This document shows positions 43,550 to 52,052 of a stretch of DNA of 64,000 nt, piece by piece. Both the position numbers and the translations under genes were made by a program. The DNA is from JAKIWV01 sp963773945 (GTDB taxonomy: Archaea > Thermoplasmatota > Thermoplasmata > Lutacidiplasmatales > UBA184). A model generated the notes under the pieces. It had not been told where the DNA came from. It saw nothing but the letters and a program-made list of their open reading frames with translations, and made no database searches. How positions within the stretch are numbered: position 1 is the first letter of the stretch; the number at the start of each line of letters is the position of its first letter. The DNA is taken from positions 926,963-990,962 of the forward strand of contig CAVZDD010000005.1 in NCBI GenBank assembly GCA_963773945.1. Reading direction: 5' to 3'.

Positions 43550-44513
43550 TTACGCGGGGGGCCGTCGGTTCCGGCGCGACCCGGAGTAGGTTACCGCCGG
43601 CTCGGAGGGGGTCGGCTCGGGGTCCGGCGTCTCGATGCCGACGGCCGCCGGGGGGGGGGCCAATGCATCGGTTCGCTCGCGGGCGAGCCGGTCGACCTCG
43701 CCCCATAGCTCTTCCAGCTCTTCTTCGGGGCTCCCATACCGCCGGTCCTCCGACAGGGCGGCACGCACTTGGTTCATGAGTCGGGCGGCGCCTTGTGCAT
43801 CCCGGGCGCGGTACTTCATCCGGTTCGAGCCGGCGCGCCAGGTTCCGCGCTTCGAGCAGGATCTCCTCCTCCTCCCGCTGTTGCATTTTGGGGGGAACGG
43901 CCGGCGCCCGCGGAATCCGGGTCACCGCCCGACGGAGGTCGATGAAGCGCTGTCCAATGTCGGCCAGACGTCCCTCCCGCAGGGCCTGCAAGAGCTGGGC
44001 GAGGCGGACGCCCGACTCCCGGACATCTTCGCCCCGTTCGTTGGCCTCCCGGATCGATTTGGCGAGCTGCTGGGCCTCCTGGGTGTAGAACTTGGGCAGA
44101 GTGTCGTTGAGCACGACCAGGGCCAGGGAGGCGCTCGCCGCTGCCTTCTCGAGCGAACCTTCCGCGAGGGGAAGGGTACGGAGCTGTTGCCGGGCATTTC
44201 CGATCCGCTGGTCCACGACTTCGAGGTCTACGCCGCTCCGGGCGGCCAGGTCCCGAAGCTCGTCGACGCGCGACAGTAGCTCTTTGAGCCAGGTCCAATC
44301 CCGCTGCGTTTTGTCGAGGAGCGCCTCGGCCCGTCGGACGGTGGTGATCGCCGCCGCCAGGTCGTGTTTCGAGATCTGGCCCCGTACCTCGGAAACGAAG
44401 GATGCGGAGTCGTACGGAATCCCTTCGGCCGCTAGGGAGTCCCCACGTCGTACGATGCCGCTGACCCGGGCGGTCAATGCTGAGGTAGTTCCCACCGGTC
44501 GATTGGGGGTCAC
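43550..44513 (-). CDS. Coiled-coil protein, paralogue of the upstream zinc-ribbon gene; one-base frameshift
   Basis: From the ATG at 44513 the protein is helical: WTWLKELLSRVDELRDLAARSGVD, GSLEKAAASASLALVVLNDTLPKFY, EEEEILLEARNLARRLEP. Near 43812-43820 one extra base shifts the reading. The in-frame continuation to 43542 is junk-like (Pro/Arg/Gly). The other frame continues MKYRARDAQGAARLMNQVRAAL...EEELEELWGEVDRLARERTDAL and stops at 43550. The corrected length is about 320 residues. The W-x2-L-x2-LL...L.D.LP block also occurs in the gene upstream, whose stop overlaps this start by four bases. Function unknown. Confidence 0.7.
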
Positions 44514-45931
44514 TGTCGGTCCCTCATGAGCGAGCGGTCAAGCCGCTCCTTCAACTCGAACAGTGTCCTTTCCGCCTCATCCATCTTACGTTCCCGTAAG
44601 AGGTCCGTGGCGTTCCGAATCTCAACGGCCGCTGCGCGGGCGAGGTCGCTGTCGCCCGGGAGTTTCTGAATGCGTGCGGCGAGCTCCCGCGCCTGGGCTA
44701 CTAGGCTCCGGACGGTATCCGAGCGAGGCGTCACGGCCTTTACGGGGGGAGCGGGCGTTACAATCGCTGCATCCCCAGGGCGCGAAGAGACCAGGGCGGG
44801 GGCCGAAAGGGTCGTTGGTGGCCCATAGACGGAAACCGGCCGGTCGATCCGCTCGGCTCGACGAACTGGCGCCCGTTCGGTCGGTCGGGCGAACACCGGG
44901 GCCGCCTCCGGAGCGGGGGCGGGTTCTGCCGCGGCCTCGGGGGCCGGCGGCACGCCGGTGGCGAAGATCAGTTGCTGGAGTTCGGTGGCGCGCTGTGTTG
45001 CTTCAACGAGCCGGTTAGCCCGGAGGAGCTTGTGCGCCTCGCGGTCGAGGTCGGTGCCGTGGCGACGTCCCTCGAAGGCGGGGGGCCAAGAGGTGACTTG
45101 GGACGAAAGGCGGTCAAGGAATTCCTCGAGGGCCAGCGGGAGGGAATCGTGGAGCCGCATGAGCGCTTCGGCGGCGAGTTCGGCCGCGTGGTCGAGGGCG
45201 CCGACATCGAGGGCCGGTTGAGCGAGAATCACACGGACCTGCCGGAGCGAGTCGTCCGGTTCCGAGACGTCCAACTCCAAGAGTCGGGCGGATTCCCGGA
45301 GCCCTTCGATTTGGCGGAGAAGGCCCTGGAGACCCCGCCAGTCACTCTCCATTCGCGACAGGTTCCGGTCAGCGAGGTCGATGCGTTGCAAGGCAGCTTC
45401 ACGTCGGCCGGCCCGCAGATCGGTCCGGACCCGGTCGATTTCCGCGCCGAGGTTGACCGAAACACCGGAGGTGATCATCGCGGCTTGTCGCTCCTCGAGC
45501 TGCTTGAGCCTCGCGTCGAACTGCTCCTTGAGCCGGATGCTCACGCGACCTTGGGCGTCCCGTAAGAGCACGAGGACCTCTCCCACGCGTCCTTCGGCCT
45601 CGGTGAATGCCGCTTGGGCGAGTTCGTTCGCGATGTCCGCTCCATCCCCTCCGAGATCCTGCAGGAGTGACACCGCATGACTGACGTCGCGGGCGATTCG
45701 GTTGACGACCTCGACTTGTGGGTCCCGGCTCGCGGAGGGGGCGGGTCGGTCGCTGGGTTTGGGCGACGACTCCGGATCCGCGCGCCGGGGAAGCCCCGGG
45801 ACCGCAGGCTCAGGAAGTTCAACGATGAGCCGGGCCGCGAGGTCGGACATGGCCATCGGAAAGCCACAGGTGGTGCAGTGGGCCGTGGAATCGGGAACCG
45901 CCGCTTCGCAGACTGCGCACTCCCCGGTCAT
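44510..45931 (-). CDS. Zinc-ribbon coiled-coil protein
   Basis: 473 residues. An N-terminal zinc ribbon (Cys5, Cys8, Cys19, Cys22) is followed by a Pro-rich linker. A long helical region with heptads (RIARDVSHAVSLLQDLGGDG, RLKEQFDARLKQLEERQAAM) contains the repeat block WRGLQGLLRQIEGLRESARLLELDV...LAAEALMRLHDSLP that it shares with the next gene. A 120-residue Ala/Pro-rich linker and a final helical hairpin (VRSLVAQARELAARIQKL, ATDLLRERKMDEAERTLFELKERL) complete it. The design suggests a scaffold or cytoskeleton-like component. I do not recognise a family. Confidence 0.75.
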   Translation of the reverse strand: MTGECAVCEAAVPDSTAHCTTCGFPMAMSDLAARLIVELPEPAVPGLPRRADPESSPKPSDRPAPSASRDPQVEVVNRIARDVSHAVSLLQDLGGDGADIANELAQAAFTEAEGRVGEVLVLLRDAQGRVSIRLKEQFDARLKQLEERQAAMITSGVSVNLGAEIDRVRTDLRAGRREAALQRIDLADRNLSRMESDWRGLQGLLRQIEGLRESARLLELDVSEPDDSLRQVRVILAQPALDVGALDHAAELAAEALMRLHDSLPLALEEFLDRLSSQVTSWPPAFEGRRHGTDLDREAHKLLRANRLVEATQRATELQQLIFATGVPPAPEAAAEPAPAPEAAPVFARPTERAPVRRAERIDRPVSVYGPPTTLSAPALVSSRPGDAAIVTPAPPVKAVTPRSDTVRSLVAQARELAARIQKLPGDSDLARAAAVEIRNATDLLRERKMDEAERTLFELKERLDRSLMRDRQ

Positions 45932-46018
45932 GCCGCCGACGCTTCCTCCACCGACTCTATGAATGTTGGTAGGGGCCTATAGGGCCTCGCTCCGGGAATG
46001 TGGACCGTCCCAGGCAGT

Positions 46019-46240
46019 TCATCCCCCCGAGAAGGTCGGGATTACGAGAAAGCGGCCACTTTTCTCAAGGGGAAGGTCGAGCGGCACCGGGCGGTTCCCC
46101 GACAGCACCGCACTGCCCTCGACTGACTGTCCGATGGACCGGATGACGACGCGCAGGAGCGTTCCCTTCGATACCCGGAGCGTGTGGAACTCCGAGTGGC
46201 CCGCACGAACGACCTCGAGACGGATCCGGACGGAGGGAGA
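46019..46240 (-). CDS. Possible ubiquitin-like (SAMP/MoaD/ThiS-type) protein ending in Gly-Gly
   Basis: The frame ending at 46019 has a beta-grasp pattern: VRIRLEVVRAGHSEF, LRVSKGTLLRVVIRSIG, VEGSAVLSGNRPVPLDLPLEKSGRFLVIPTFSGG*. A C-terminal Gly-Gly after a hydrophobic strand is the mark of MoaD, ThiS and SAMP proteins. The problem is the start: the nearest ATG (46309) and GTG (46318) lie inside the tRNA gene and no standard start follows it. The start given is therefore arbitrary. Either translation uses a rare codon, or a base is wrong. It lies directly after tRNA-Ser. Confidence 0.45.
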   Translation of the reverse strand, partial: SPSVRIRLEVVRAGHSEFHTLRVSKGTLLRVVIRSIGQSVEGSAVLSGNRPVPLDLPLEKSGRFLVIPTFSGG

Positions 46241-46242
46241 GG

Positions 46243-46362
46243 CGCTGAGGGGGAGATTTTCCGAGCGACGAGGTTCCCCCCGCGGCCCCTTTGAACTCCC
46301 GCGATGCATACGCACCACCAGATCTCGAATCTGGCGCCTTGGCCGGGCTAGGCTACCTCAGC
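46243..46362 (-). tRNA. tRNA-Ser(CGA) with an intron in the T-loop
   Basis: Class II tRNA. The acceptor GCTGAGG (46362-46356) pairs with CCTCAGC (46250-46244), with discriminator G at 46243 and no encoded CCA. The D-arm GCC-TAGCCCGGCCAA-GGC, anticodon arm CCAGA-TTCGAGA-TCTGG (anticodon CGA, reading UCG) and a long variable arm GGTGC-GTAT-GCATC follow. The T-stem GGGAG...CTCCC closes a loop TTCAAA|T that is split by 33 bases (46257-46289). The mature molecule would be 87 nt with every stem perfect except one wobble in the variable arm. Confidence 0.9.
46257..46289 (-). other. 33-base tRNA intron at position 59/60
   Basis: It splits the T-loop after TTCAAA. The junctions fold as a bulge-helix-bulge: the T-stem as outer helix, a 4-pair central helix TTCA/GGAA (one A-G mismatch), 3-base bulges AAG and AAT, and an inner helix GGGC/GCTC. 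Cutting after the second base of each bulge restores the 7-base loop TTCAAAT. Confidence 0.8.
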
Positions 46363-46385
46363 ACCCGCTCGAGGTGAGTTCGGCC

Positions 46386-46394
46386 CCTATTTGG
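46386..46394 (-). promoter_or_regulatory. TATA box of the tRNA-Ser gene
   Basis: CCAAATAGG on the minus strand, 24-32 bases before the first base of the tRNA (46362). Confidence 0.5.
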
Positions 46395-46519
46395 CCGTTT
46401 ACAGGGACCGGGCCCGGTGGGACACGCGGAACCTAACCGCAGCTTCGTTCGACTCGCCCTACGGCTCGTTAATGGGGGGGTTGGGTCTACAGAGTCCCCC
46501 CCGGGAGAAATTTACCGCT

Positions 46520-48028
46520 TCAGCCCAGATTTTGGCCGGTCGACCCGGGGCCTCCCCGCCGGCGGCTCAGGAATAACGCGGCCACGGCGAGAACCACAGC
46601 GATGCCACCCAGCGCTAACGCCCCATCCGCGTACGCTGAGCCGGCAGCCACCGAAGTGGTGGTCGGAACCGCGGTGACTGTAAGAGCGGTCTCCCCCTGC
46701 GACGTTCGCCCCTGGGCGTCAGTCACGGCCACGAACACGGAGAAACTTCCCGTTTGAGTCGGAGTGCAGGCCAAGGACATGGACGAGTAGGATGTGCATC
46801 CAAGGGGCAGCCCGGTATAAGTTACCGAGAGAGGGAGGGTTCCGCCCGACACAACGACATAAAAGTCGGTCGTCTCTCCAAGCGGAATCGATGAAGGGTC
46901 CGACAGTACCAGATTCACTTGGGGGGGACCCGCGACGGGCGGCGAGGGAGGGGCGGCCACGGAGAGGTTGACCTCGCCGGTGGCCGACCGGGCCAGCGAA
47001 TCCGTGACGTTCACCAGGACGGTGTAGTTTCCGGCCTCCGTGGGGACGCAAAGCAAAGCGAGGGTCGAGCGGGAGGTGCAGCCCGGCGGTAGAGCGTAGT
47101 ACGCTACGGAGAGAGGGGTGGCTCCTCCGACCACGAAAACGTCCAGAGTTGTGTTGGCCCCTAGCTGGATTGAATCGGGGTCCGCTATCGCTCGAACAAG
47201 CTTGGGGGCCGGGGGCACCGGGGGAGTGAAGTTGACGTCCACGTAGCTCCACGACGCGGAGTTGGACCCGTTCACGGGCGGTACATTGACGAATTGACCC
47301 AGCCAAAGGTAGTACGTGCCCGTGCCAATCTCGGTGGAGCTAGACCCGAGTACGGTGGACCCGTGAGCCACCGTCACCGTGGCCATTCCGGTTGAGTTGA
47401 GCCCGATACTCAGCGTGTACCAAGTATCCAACGAGGGGTTAGGGTCGAGGACTACGCCGTCAATCCACGTTTGCCCCGATCCGCCGGAAATCGTCGAGCC
47501 CACGCCGTAATATCGGTTGCTTGTGTTCAGGTTGCCAACGATATTGATTCCTTGTCCCCCGTTCGCCGTCGCGATGGCGAACGCAACCGGACCTCCGTGG
47601 GAGGCCGTGGCCTCGACCTTCGTCTGCGCGTAGAACGGCGGCTCGAACGAGGGAAGCGCCTGAACGTTTTCATAGGTGAAATTTTCAGTAGCACCCGACA
47701 GGTTGAGTCCTTGAACAGGCGAGAATCCTAGCGTCGGCCTCACCGCGGACATCGGAGCGGGTCCCCATTCCGCCATCGAAGTGTCGGCGGGGGGGCCGTT
47801 GATCTCCCAAGCCGACGTATTGAGCTTGGAATCCGCTGTGAAGTTGTCCGAGAACTCGACGGACGAGCTCCCGAAGCTTTGGAGCTGAGCCATGGAGGAG
47901 CGTGTGAGATCGAAATTTGCCTTTGGAGAAAACGCGCTTAGAACGATGACGCTCGCAGCTAGAAAGAGACCGATGGCGAGGAGCGCCCCGAAAACGGCTT
48001 TGCCTTGGCGCATCTGGACCCGCCGCAT
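46520..48028 (-). CDS. Surface protein: lectin-like domain, two Ig/PKD-like repeats, C-terminal anchor
   Basis: 502 residues from the ATG at 48028 (48013 is also possible). Order: basic start and signal helix (KAVFGALLAIGLFLAASVIVL); a 230-residue LamG/concanavalin-like domain (DNFTADSKLNTSAWEI, WYTLSIGLNSTG, YYLWLGQFVN); two tandem repeats of about 90 residues that share SIPLGxTTxxxV.VxGGxxPLSVxYxxLPxGCTS and xCxPTxxGxxxVxVxVTD; then a C-terminal helix and RRR. Numerous N-x-S/T sites suggest glycosylation. It looks like a cell-wall or adhesion protein of Thermoplasmata type. Confidence 0.8.
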   Translation of the reverse strand: MRRVQMRQGKAVFGALLAIGLFLAASVIVLSAFSPKANFDLTRSSMAQLQSFGSSSVEFSDNFTADSKLNTSAWEINGPPADTSMAEWGPAPMSAVRPTLGFSPVQGLNLSGATENFTYENVQALPSFEPPFYAQTKVEATASHGGPVAFAIATANGGQGINIVGNLNTSNRYYGVGSTISGGSGQTWIDGVVLDPNPSLDTWYTLSIGLNSTGMATVTVAHGSTVLGSSSTEIGTGTYYLWLGQFVNVPPVNGSNSASWSYVDVNFTPPVPPAPKLVRAIADPDSIQLGANTTLDVFVVGGATPLSVAYYALPPGCTSRSTLALLCVPTEAGNYTVLVNVTDSLARSATGEVNLSVAAPPSPPVAGPPQVNLVLSDPSSIPLGETTDFYVVVSGGTLPLSVTYTGLPLGCTSYSSMSLACTPTQTGSFSVFVAVTDAQGRTSQGETALTVTAVPTTTSVAAGSAYADGALALGGIAVVLAVAALFLSRRRGGPGSTGQNLG

Positions 48029-48084
48029 CACCTGTCTAGTGCATCCGGCCTGCCGACCGAAAACGGGCTGTTTCAACCCACCCA

Positions 48085-48110
48085 AGACCCGAGGGTGGGG
48101 TCGGGTCTTC
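48085..48110. repeat. Inverted repeat (hairpin) between two genes
   Basis: AAGACCCGA (48085-48093) and TCGGGTCTT (48102-48110) form a perfect 9-bp stem with an 8-base G-rich loop. It lies after the winged-helix gene and before the surface-protein gene. There is no T-tract in either direction. It may be a terminator or an operator. Confidence 0.5.
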
Positions 48111-48221
48111 TAGCGACGGGCGAGGGTTCGGGCTGCGAGGGCCCGAGTCAGAGTGGTTCTATCTCTAAGCAGATCGTCCGAACAAGGATCGGTCCTTGCC
48201 CGCTTATCGGCGGCGAACCGA

Positions 48222-48503
48222 TCAACCCATCGTCGCATAGAACGTGTCGCTCTTCCTGCCGGAGCGTACGATACGCTCTTCGATCTTTCCCTGGGCCGCC
48301 ATTCGGTGGAGGGTCGCGTGCAAGGAGTACGTGCCGACGATCGGACCGACCGGAAACTGGATCGCTTTGGCCAGCTCGAGCACTCCGAACGCCTCGGTCG
48401 GATGACTATTGAGGAAGGTTCGAATCGAGTCCTCCCACGAGGCCGGTGTCCTACCTTGGTCGAACTGGTCGCGTGAGATCGGCACGTTCGGGGGATGCCC
48501 CAC
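48222..48503 (-). CDS. Small winged-helix-like protein (putative transcriptional regulator)
   Basis: 93 residues. The pattern resembles a winged helix: DSIRTFLNSHPTEAFGVLELAKAIQFP, a recognition-like helix in YSLHATLHRMAAQGKIEERIV, and a wing RSGRKSDTFYATMG. Another frame on the same strand overlaps it fully but has a shadow-like composition. It lies 19 bases downstream of the isomerase gene and upstream of the surface protein. Regulator identity is by fold impression only. Confidence 0.6.
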   Translation of the reverse strand: MGHPPNVPISRDQFDQGRTPASWEDSIRTFLNSHPTEAFGVLELAKAIQFPVGPIVGTYSLHATLHRMAAQGKIEERIVRSGRKSDTFYATMG

Positions 48504-48522
48504 GAGGGACTTGAAGTCAGCG

Positions 48523-49581
48523 TCATCCGACGTGGACGAACTTTTGCCGGGGCTTGCTAGCTTCGAGCCGATGCTTCATGCGCTGAATCGCCTCGACGGG
48601 AAGCGGGTCGACCCCGCCTAACCGGGCCAACGCCAGGCTCAGGTAATCGCCCCATTGCACCGCGGTCAACATCCGTTCGAGGCGGTCGTGCGCGTCGAAC
48701 CGACTCGCGACAACGGGGACGGTCTTTCGGGTGAGGAGCGCCGCAAGGTACTCGAATCGCTCCCGCATGGCCGGTTCGTCTCCAGCCCCCTCGAGCCGGA
48801 TCACAAGATACCGGCCCGCGTCGCGACGGCGAAGGGCGTCCCAACCGACCACCGCGTTATGCAAGCTCTCGGGAAGTACGTCCCAATGCGCCAGACGCTT
48901 GGCATTCTCCTCGATCTGGGTGGTCCACCGACGAGCGACCGGCGCGAGATCTCGAGAGGCCCAAATCCAGGGAAGGCGACCTCCGATCCGGGCCGCCAGC
49001 CGGGCGGTGGGACCATTGGCGGCCGCGAGGGCTTCGGTGTTGGCGACGAGGACCTTGCAGGCTCGGTCGAGTCGGTCCCGGTTCGACGCCGGGAAGGCGG
49101 GGTCGAACAATCCCAGCAGTCCACCCAGAAGGTAACCTAGCGCCGCACGGGGCGCGAGACCGGATGGTACGGAGAGGTGAGGCACGCCCTCGAGGCGGGC
49201 GCGCTCCTCCAGACGACCTCCGGAACTCACGGCGAGCCGAGGGGCGCCCCGACGACCGGCCTCGTCGAACGCGGAGAGAGTTTCCCAGGTCTCCCCCGAA
49301 TAGCTGACCGCCACGGCCAGCGTCGAGGGGCCCACCCAACGTGGGAGAGAGGATTCGCGCACGGGCCGCAGCAGCAAGTCTGTCTCCGTATCGGTCAACG
49401 AACGCAGAAGGTCCGCGCCGATCGCCGAGCCTCCCATGCCCACCACGACGCTCCGGTCTACGCCGCGGGGCCACCGGAACTCTAACGCACGCCCGGCGGC
49501 GAACCCGCTACGCAATTGCCCCGGAAAGGCCCGAGTCCATTCGGAAAGTTGCATCATTCCGGTGGGTCGGGCCGCGGACAT
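48523..49581 (-). CDS. Bifunctional phosphoglucose/phosphomannose isomerase (SIS family)
   Basis: 352 residues with two SIS domains. It interconverts glucose-6-phosphate, mannose-6-phosphate and fructose-6-phosphate in archaea. Signatures are VVVGMGGSAIGADLL (46-60), the phosphate-binding VAVSYSGETWETLSAFDEA, TTQIEENAKRLAHWDVLPE with the catalytic Glu, and a C-terminal LEAS/MKHRLE segment. TATA-like GGAAATAC (49604-49611) lies at leaderless distance before the ATG at 49581. Confidence 0.93.
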   Translation of the reverse strand: MSAARPTGMMQLSEWTRAFPGQLRSGFAAGRALEFRWPRGVDRSVVVGMGGSAIGADLLRSLTDTETDLLLRPVRESSLPRWVGPSTLAVAVSYSGETWETLSAFDEAGRRGAPRLAVSSGGRLEERARLEGVPHLSVPSGLAPRAALGYLLGGLLGLFDPAFPASNRDRLDRACKVLVANTEALAAANGPTARLAARIGGRLPWIWASRDLAPVARRWTTQIEENAKRLAHWDVLPESLHNAVVGWDALRRRDAGRYLVIRLEGAGDEPAMRERFEYLAALLTRKTVPVVASRFDAHDRLERMLTAVQWGDYLSLALARLGGVDPLPVEAIQRMKHRLEASKPRQKFVHVG

Positions 49582-49734
49582 GCCGATGGATTGCGCGGAC
49601 CCGGTATTTCCTACTGCCGCGACGCGACAAGTCCCTGCGGAAGGCCCACCGTCGGACGGAAACGACTATCTGCGTTTCGTCCCCTTTCACCGGCACGTAC
49701 AGGCGGCCGGCGGTCTCGGTACGCTCCGGGGAGG

Positions 49735-52047
49735 GTGTCGGATGTGGTGGAGAATGATCCTCGACCCGCTCCCGCTTTAGAACGCATCTCGACCGGAGTA
49801 CCCGAGCTCGATGAGATGCTCGCCGGCGGGCTGTTGCCCCATCGACCCTACCTCCTCGTCGGACCCCCAGGTTCCGGCAAGACCACGCTCGCCCTCCAGT
49901 TTCTGATCGAAGGGGTTCGCCGCGGCGAGGAGGTGCTGTATGTCACGCTCGAGGAGCCCCCGAATGAGGTCCGACAGGACCATCAGGCAATGGGCCCCGA
50001 ATTCGAGCAGATTTACGTTTTCGACGCGGTCCCCGACGTGATGCGGTACGAACGCACGCCGTTCAAGGACATCGCCTCGGTGCGCGAGGCCGTCCGCATC
50101 AGCCAGATCCCGCTTTCGATGCGACAAACGCCGGAATTCGAGAGCGTGGATGTGACGATGACGTCCTTGCAACCGACGATTCGTCAGGAGGTTCGCCGGC
50201 GCCACTACAAGCGGCTGGTCATCGATTCTCTCACGGCGCTCCAGTTCTTCTGCATGCCTGGCGTGAGCGAGACCCAGGGGGCCCAGACCTTTCTCCGATT
50301 CCTGTCCGACTTGGGGACGACCACCGTCCTCACGCTAGAAGTGCCGGGGGCCGAGGAAGAGTCCGAGGAGCACCTGTTGGCGCGGGGCGAGTTGCGACTG
50401 TTCCGCTGGGAGGCGGAAGGGAGGAGTCAGTATGCCATTGGGGTCGAGAAGTTTCGCGGGAGCTCCCACGACATTCATCTCCATCCGTACCGGATATCGC
50501 CCCATGGTCTCGACATCAACCTAAGCGTGACGATTCCCGCCGGGGGCGTCGCCGCGCCGGCGCAGACCGACGCGACCGAGGTACTCGGCGTTCCACCGGA
50601 AGAAGTGGCGTATGAGATCCGACGGTCGGTATTGAATCTCGACCAGGACATCCGGGACCTTCTCGAGGTGGGCGTGGACGTGAAGCCGATGCACGAGGGT
50701 GTCCGGTTCGTTCTGACGGCGCTGGCCGATCACCGGTACGGGGAGGCGCTCATCCGATTGCGGGAGACGAGAGCGCAGGCCGACCGCCTCATCGACGCTT
50801 ACCACCTAAGCGTCGCCACCGAGCAGCCGAAGCCACCGGTTGTTGTCCCGATCGTGACGCCATGGACCGTGCCCTCTGCTGCGCCTCCACCCGGACCGGA
50901 AGTGCCTCCGGCCCCCGCAGAGATTCCGCCTCCCCCCCAACCCATCGCGGAGCCTGCAATGCCTCCAGCTCCAGCTCCGGAACCGCCGGCGCTTCCGACT
51001 GTACCCGTTCAGGCAATACCCGAAGTACGCCCACCCGAGCCCATCGTGGTTACCCCACTCCCTCCTCCGCCCATGACGCCCCCGCCACCTCCCATCCCTC
51101 CACCGGGGCCACCAACGATCGTAGCGCCCGAACCTCCCGTTCCGGAGCCGCAAACAGCCGCTCCGCCGGTCCCTGTCGTGCCGACCCCCATCTCGCCGGT
51201 TCCCGTAGCCCCGGTCCAAGCCCCGTTGCTTTCCACATCCGAGCCCGCCTCGCCTACGCTAGTCCACCGCTTCTTCCGGCGTGCGCCGAAGCCCTCGTCA
51301 TTGATGCCACACCCGACCGCTCGGGTCAGACGGGTCGACCCCACGGAACGGTCCTCCTCCGTTGATCCGACGGTACCCCCAGCCGCTCCGGAAAAACTAT
51401 CGGAGACCCCGCTGACCCCCGTAACGCCAAAGCCCGCTACTACTCCCACGCCGTCTCCCGCGCCTCATCCCGCCAGGGTTCCCCGCTCGGAACCGGTGCC
51501 CCCGCTCCGACCACCCCCGCCAGCGACGGTGTCACCGCCGGTAGCATCCACCACGGTTCCGGCGGGTGCGGCCGCTGAAATTTCGGGTTCCCCACCCATT
51601 TCGCGCCCGCCGATGGCCCCGTCGACCCCGACGCCCACCCCTGTGGTCCCCCCAATCCCGCCGGGCGTAATCGCGGAACCCGTCGTAGGAACGGGAGTCG
51701 AATCTCTTCCCCTTCCCCCTCCGGCCCCGCTGTTGCCCAAGGCGAAACGGCGATCGACATTGGGATCGGCTCGTAAGAGGAAGGCCAAACCGATCGAGCC
51801 CGTTCCCCAGACTCCGCCGATCGCGAATGTCATCGTCACTCCCCCTCCGGAACCGGAACCGTTGGTCGTGGCTGCGGTACCCCCCCGGCGCCCGCCTCGC
51901 CGGCGACGGAAGGCACCCCTCGTGACCGGCGCCGAGCCCGGCCCGATGACGCCGGAGGGTCCCCGTACGGAATCCCCCACCACGGAACCGGGAACAGCCC
52001 CCGCCCCATCGGACGTCTCGCCGTCTGAACCTCCCGCGGAGAACTGA
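49735..52047 (+). CDS. KaiC-family ATPase with a long proline-rich C-terminal tail
   Basis: 770 residues from the GTG at 49735; an upstream ATG at 49516 would overlap the divergent isomerase and its sequence is not protein-like. Residues 18 to about 290 are one KaiC/RecA domain: TGVPELDEMLAGGLLP, Walker A GPPGSGKT (43-50), LYVTLEEPP, Walker B RLVIDSLTAL and VEKFRGSSHDIHLHPYRI. A helical segment (to about 365) is followed by some 400 residues made mostly of Pro, Ala, Val, Thr and Ser with PPPP runs, and a few basic patches (RKRKAK, PRRPPRRRRKA) near the end. A second KaiC gene follows five bases later. The role is probably signalling or motility-related assembly (inference). Confidence 0.85.
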   Translation: MSDVVENDPRPAPALERISTGVPELDEMLAGGLLPHRPYLLVGPPGSGKTTLALQFLIEGVRRGEEVLYVTLEEPPNEVRQDHQAMGPEFEQIYVFDAVPDVMRYERTPFKDIASVREAVRISQIPLSMRQTPEFESVDVTMTSLQPTIRQEVRRRHYKRLVIDSLTALQFFCMPGVSETQGAQTFLRFLSDLGTTTVLTLEVPGAEEESEEHLLARGELRLFRWEAEGRSQYAIGVEKFRGSSHDIHLHPYRISPHGLDINLSVTIPAGGVAAPAQTDATEVLGVPPEEVAYEIRRSVLNLDQDIRDLLEVGVDVKPMHEGVRFVLTALADHRYGEALIRLRETRAQADRLIDAYHLSVATEQPKPPVVVPIVTPWTVPSAAPPPGPEVPPAPAEIPPPPQPIAEPAMPPAPAPEPPALPTVPVQAIPEVRPPEPIVVTPLPPPPMTPPPPPIPPPGPPTIVAPEPPVPEPQTAAPPVPVVPTPISPVPVAPVQAPLLSTSEPASPTLVHRFFRRAPKPSSLMPHPTARVRRVDPTERSSSVDPTVPPAAPEKLSETPLTPVTPKPATTPTPSPAPHPARVPRSEPVPPLRPPPPATVSPPVASTTVPAGAAAEISGSPPISRPPMAPSTPTPTPVVPPIPPGVIAEPVVGTGVESLPLPPPAPLLPKAKRRSTLGSARKRKAKPIEPVPQTPPIANVIVTPPPEPEPLVVAAVPPRRPPRRRRKAPLVTGAEPGPMTPEGPRTESPTTEPGTAPAPSDVSPSEPPAEN

Positions 52048-52052
52048 GACTC

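Noticed and set aside
46257..46289. Reading the region as a degenerate tRNA pseudogene without an intron
   Set aside because: Removing 33 bases restores a perfect T-arm and acceptor stem. Without that, the T-arm and acceptor fail.
51009..51449. Gly-rich minus-strand frames opposite the KaiC tail
   Set aside because: They are the antisense of proline codons (CCN/NGG) and hold no independent signal.
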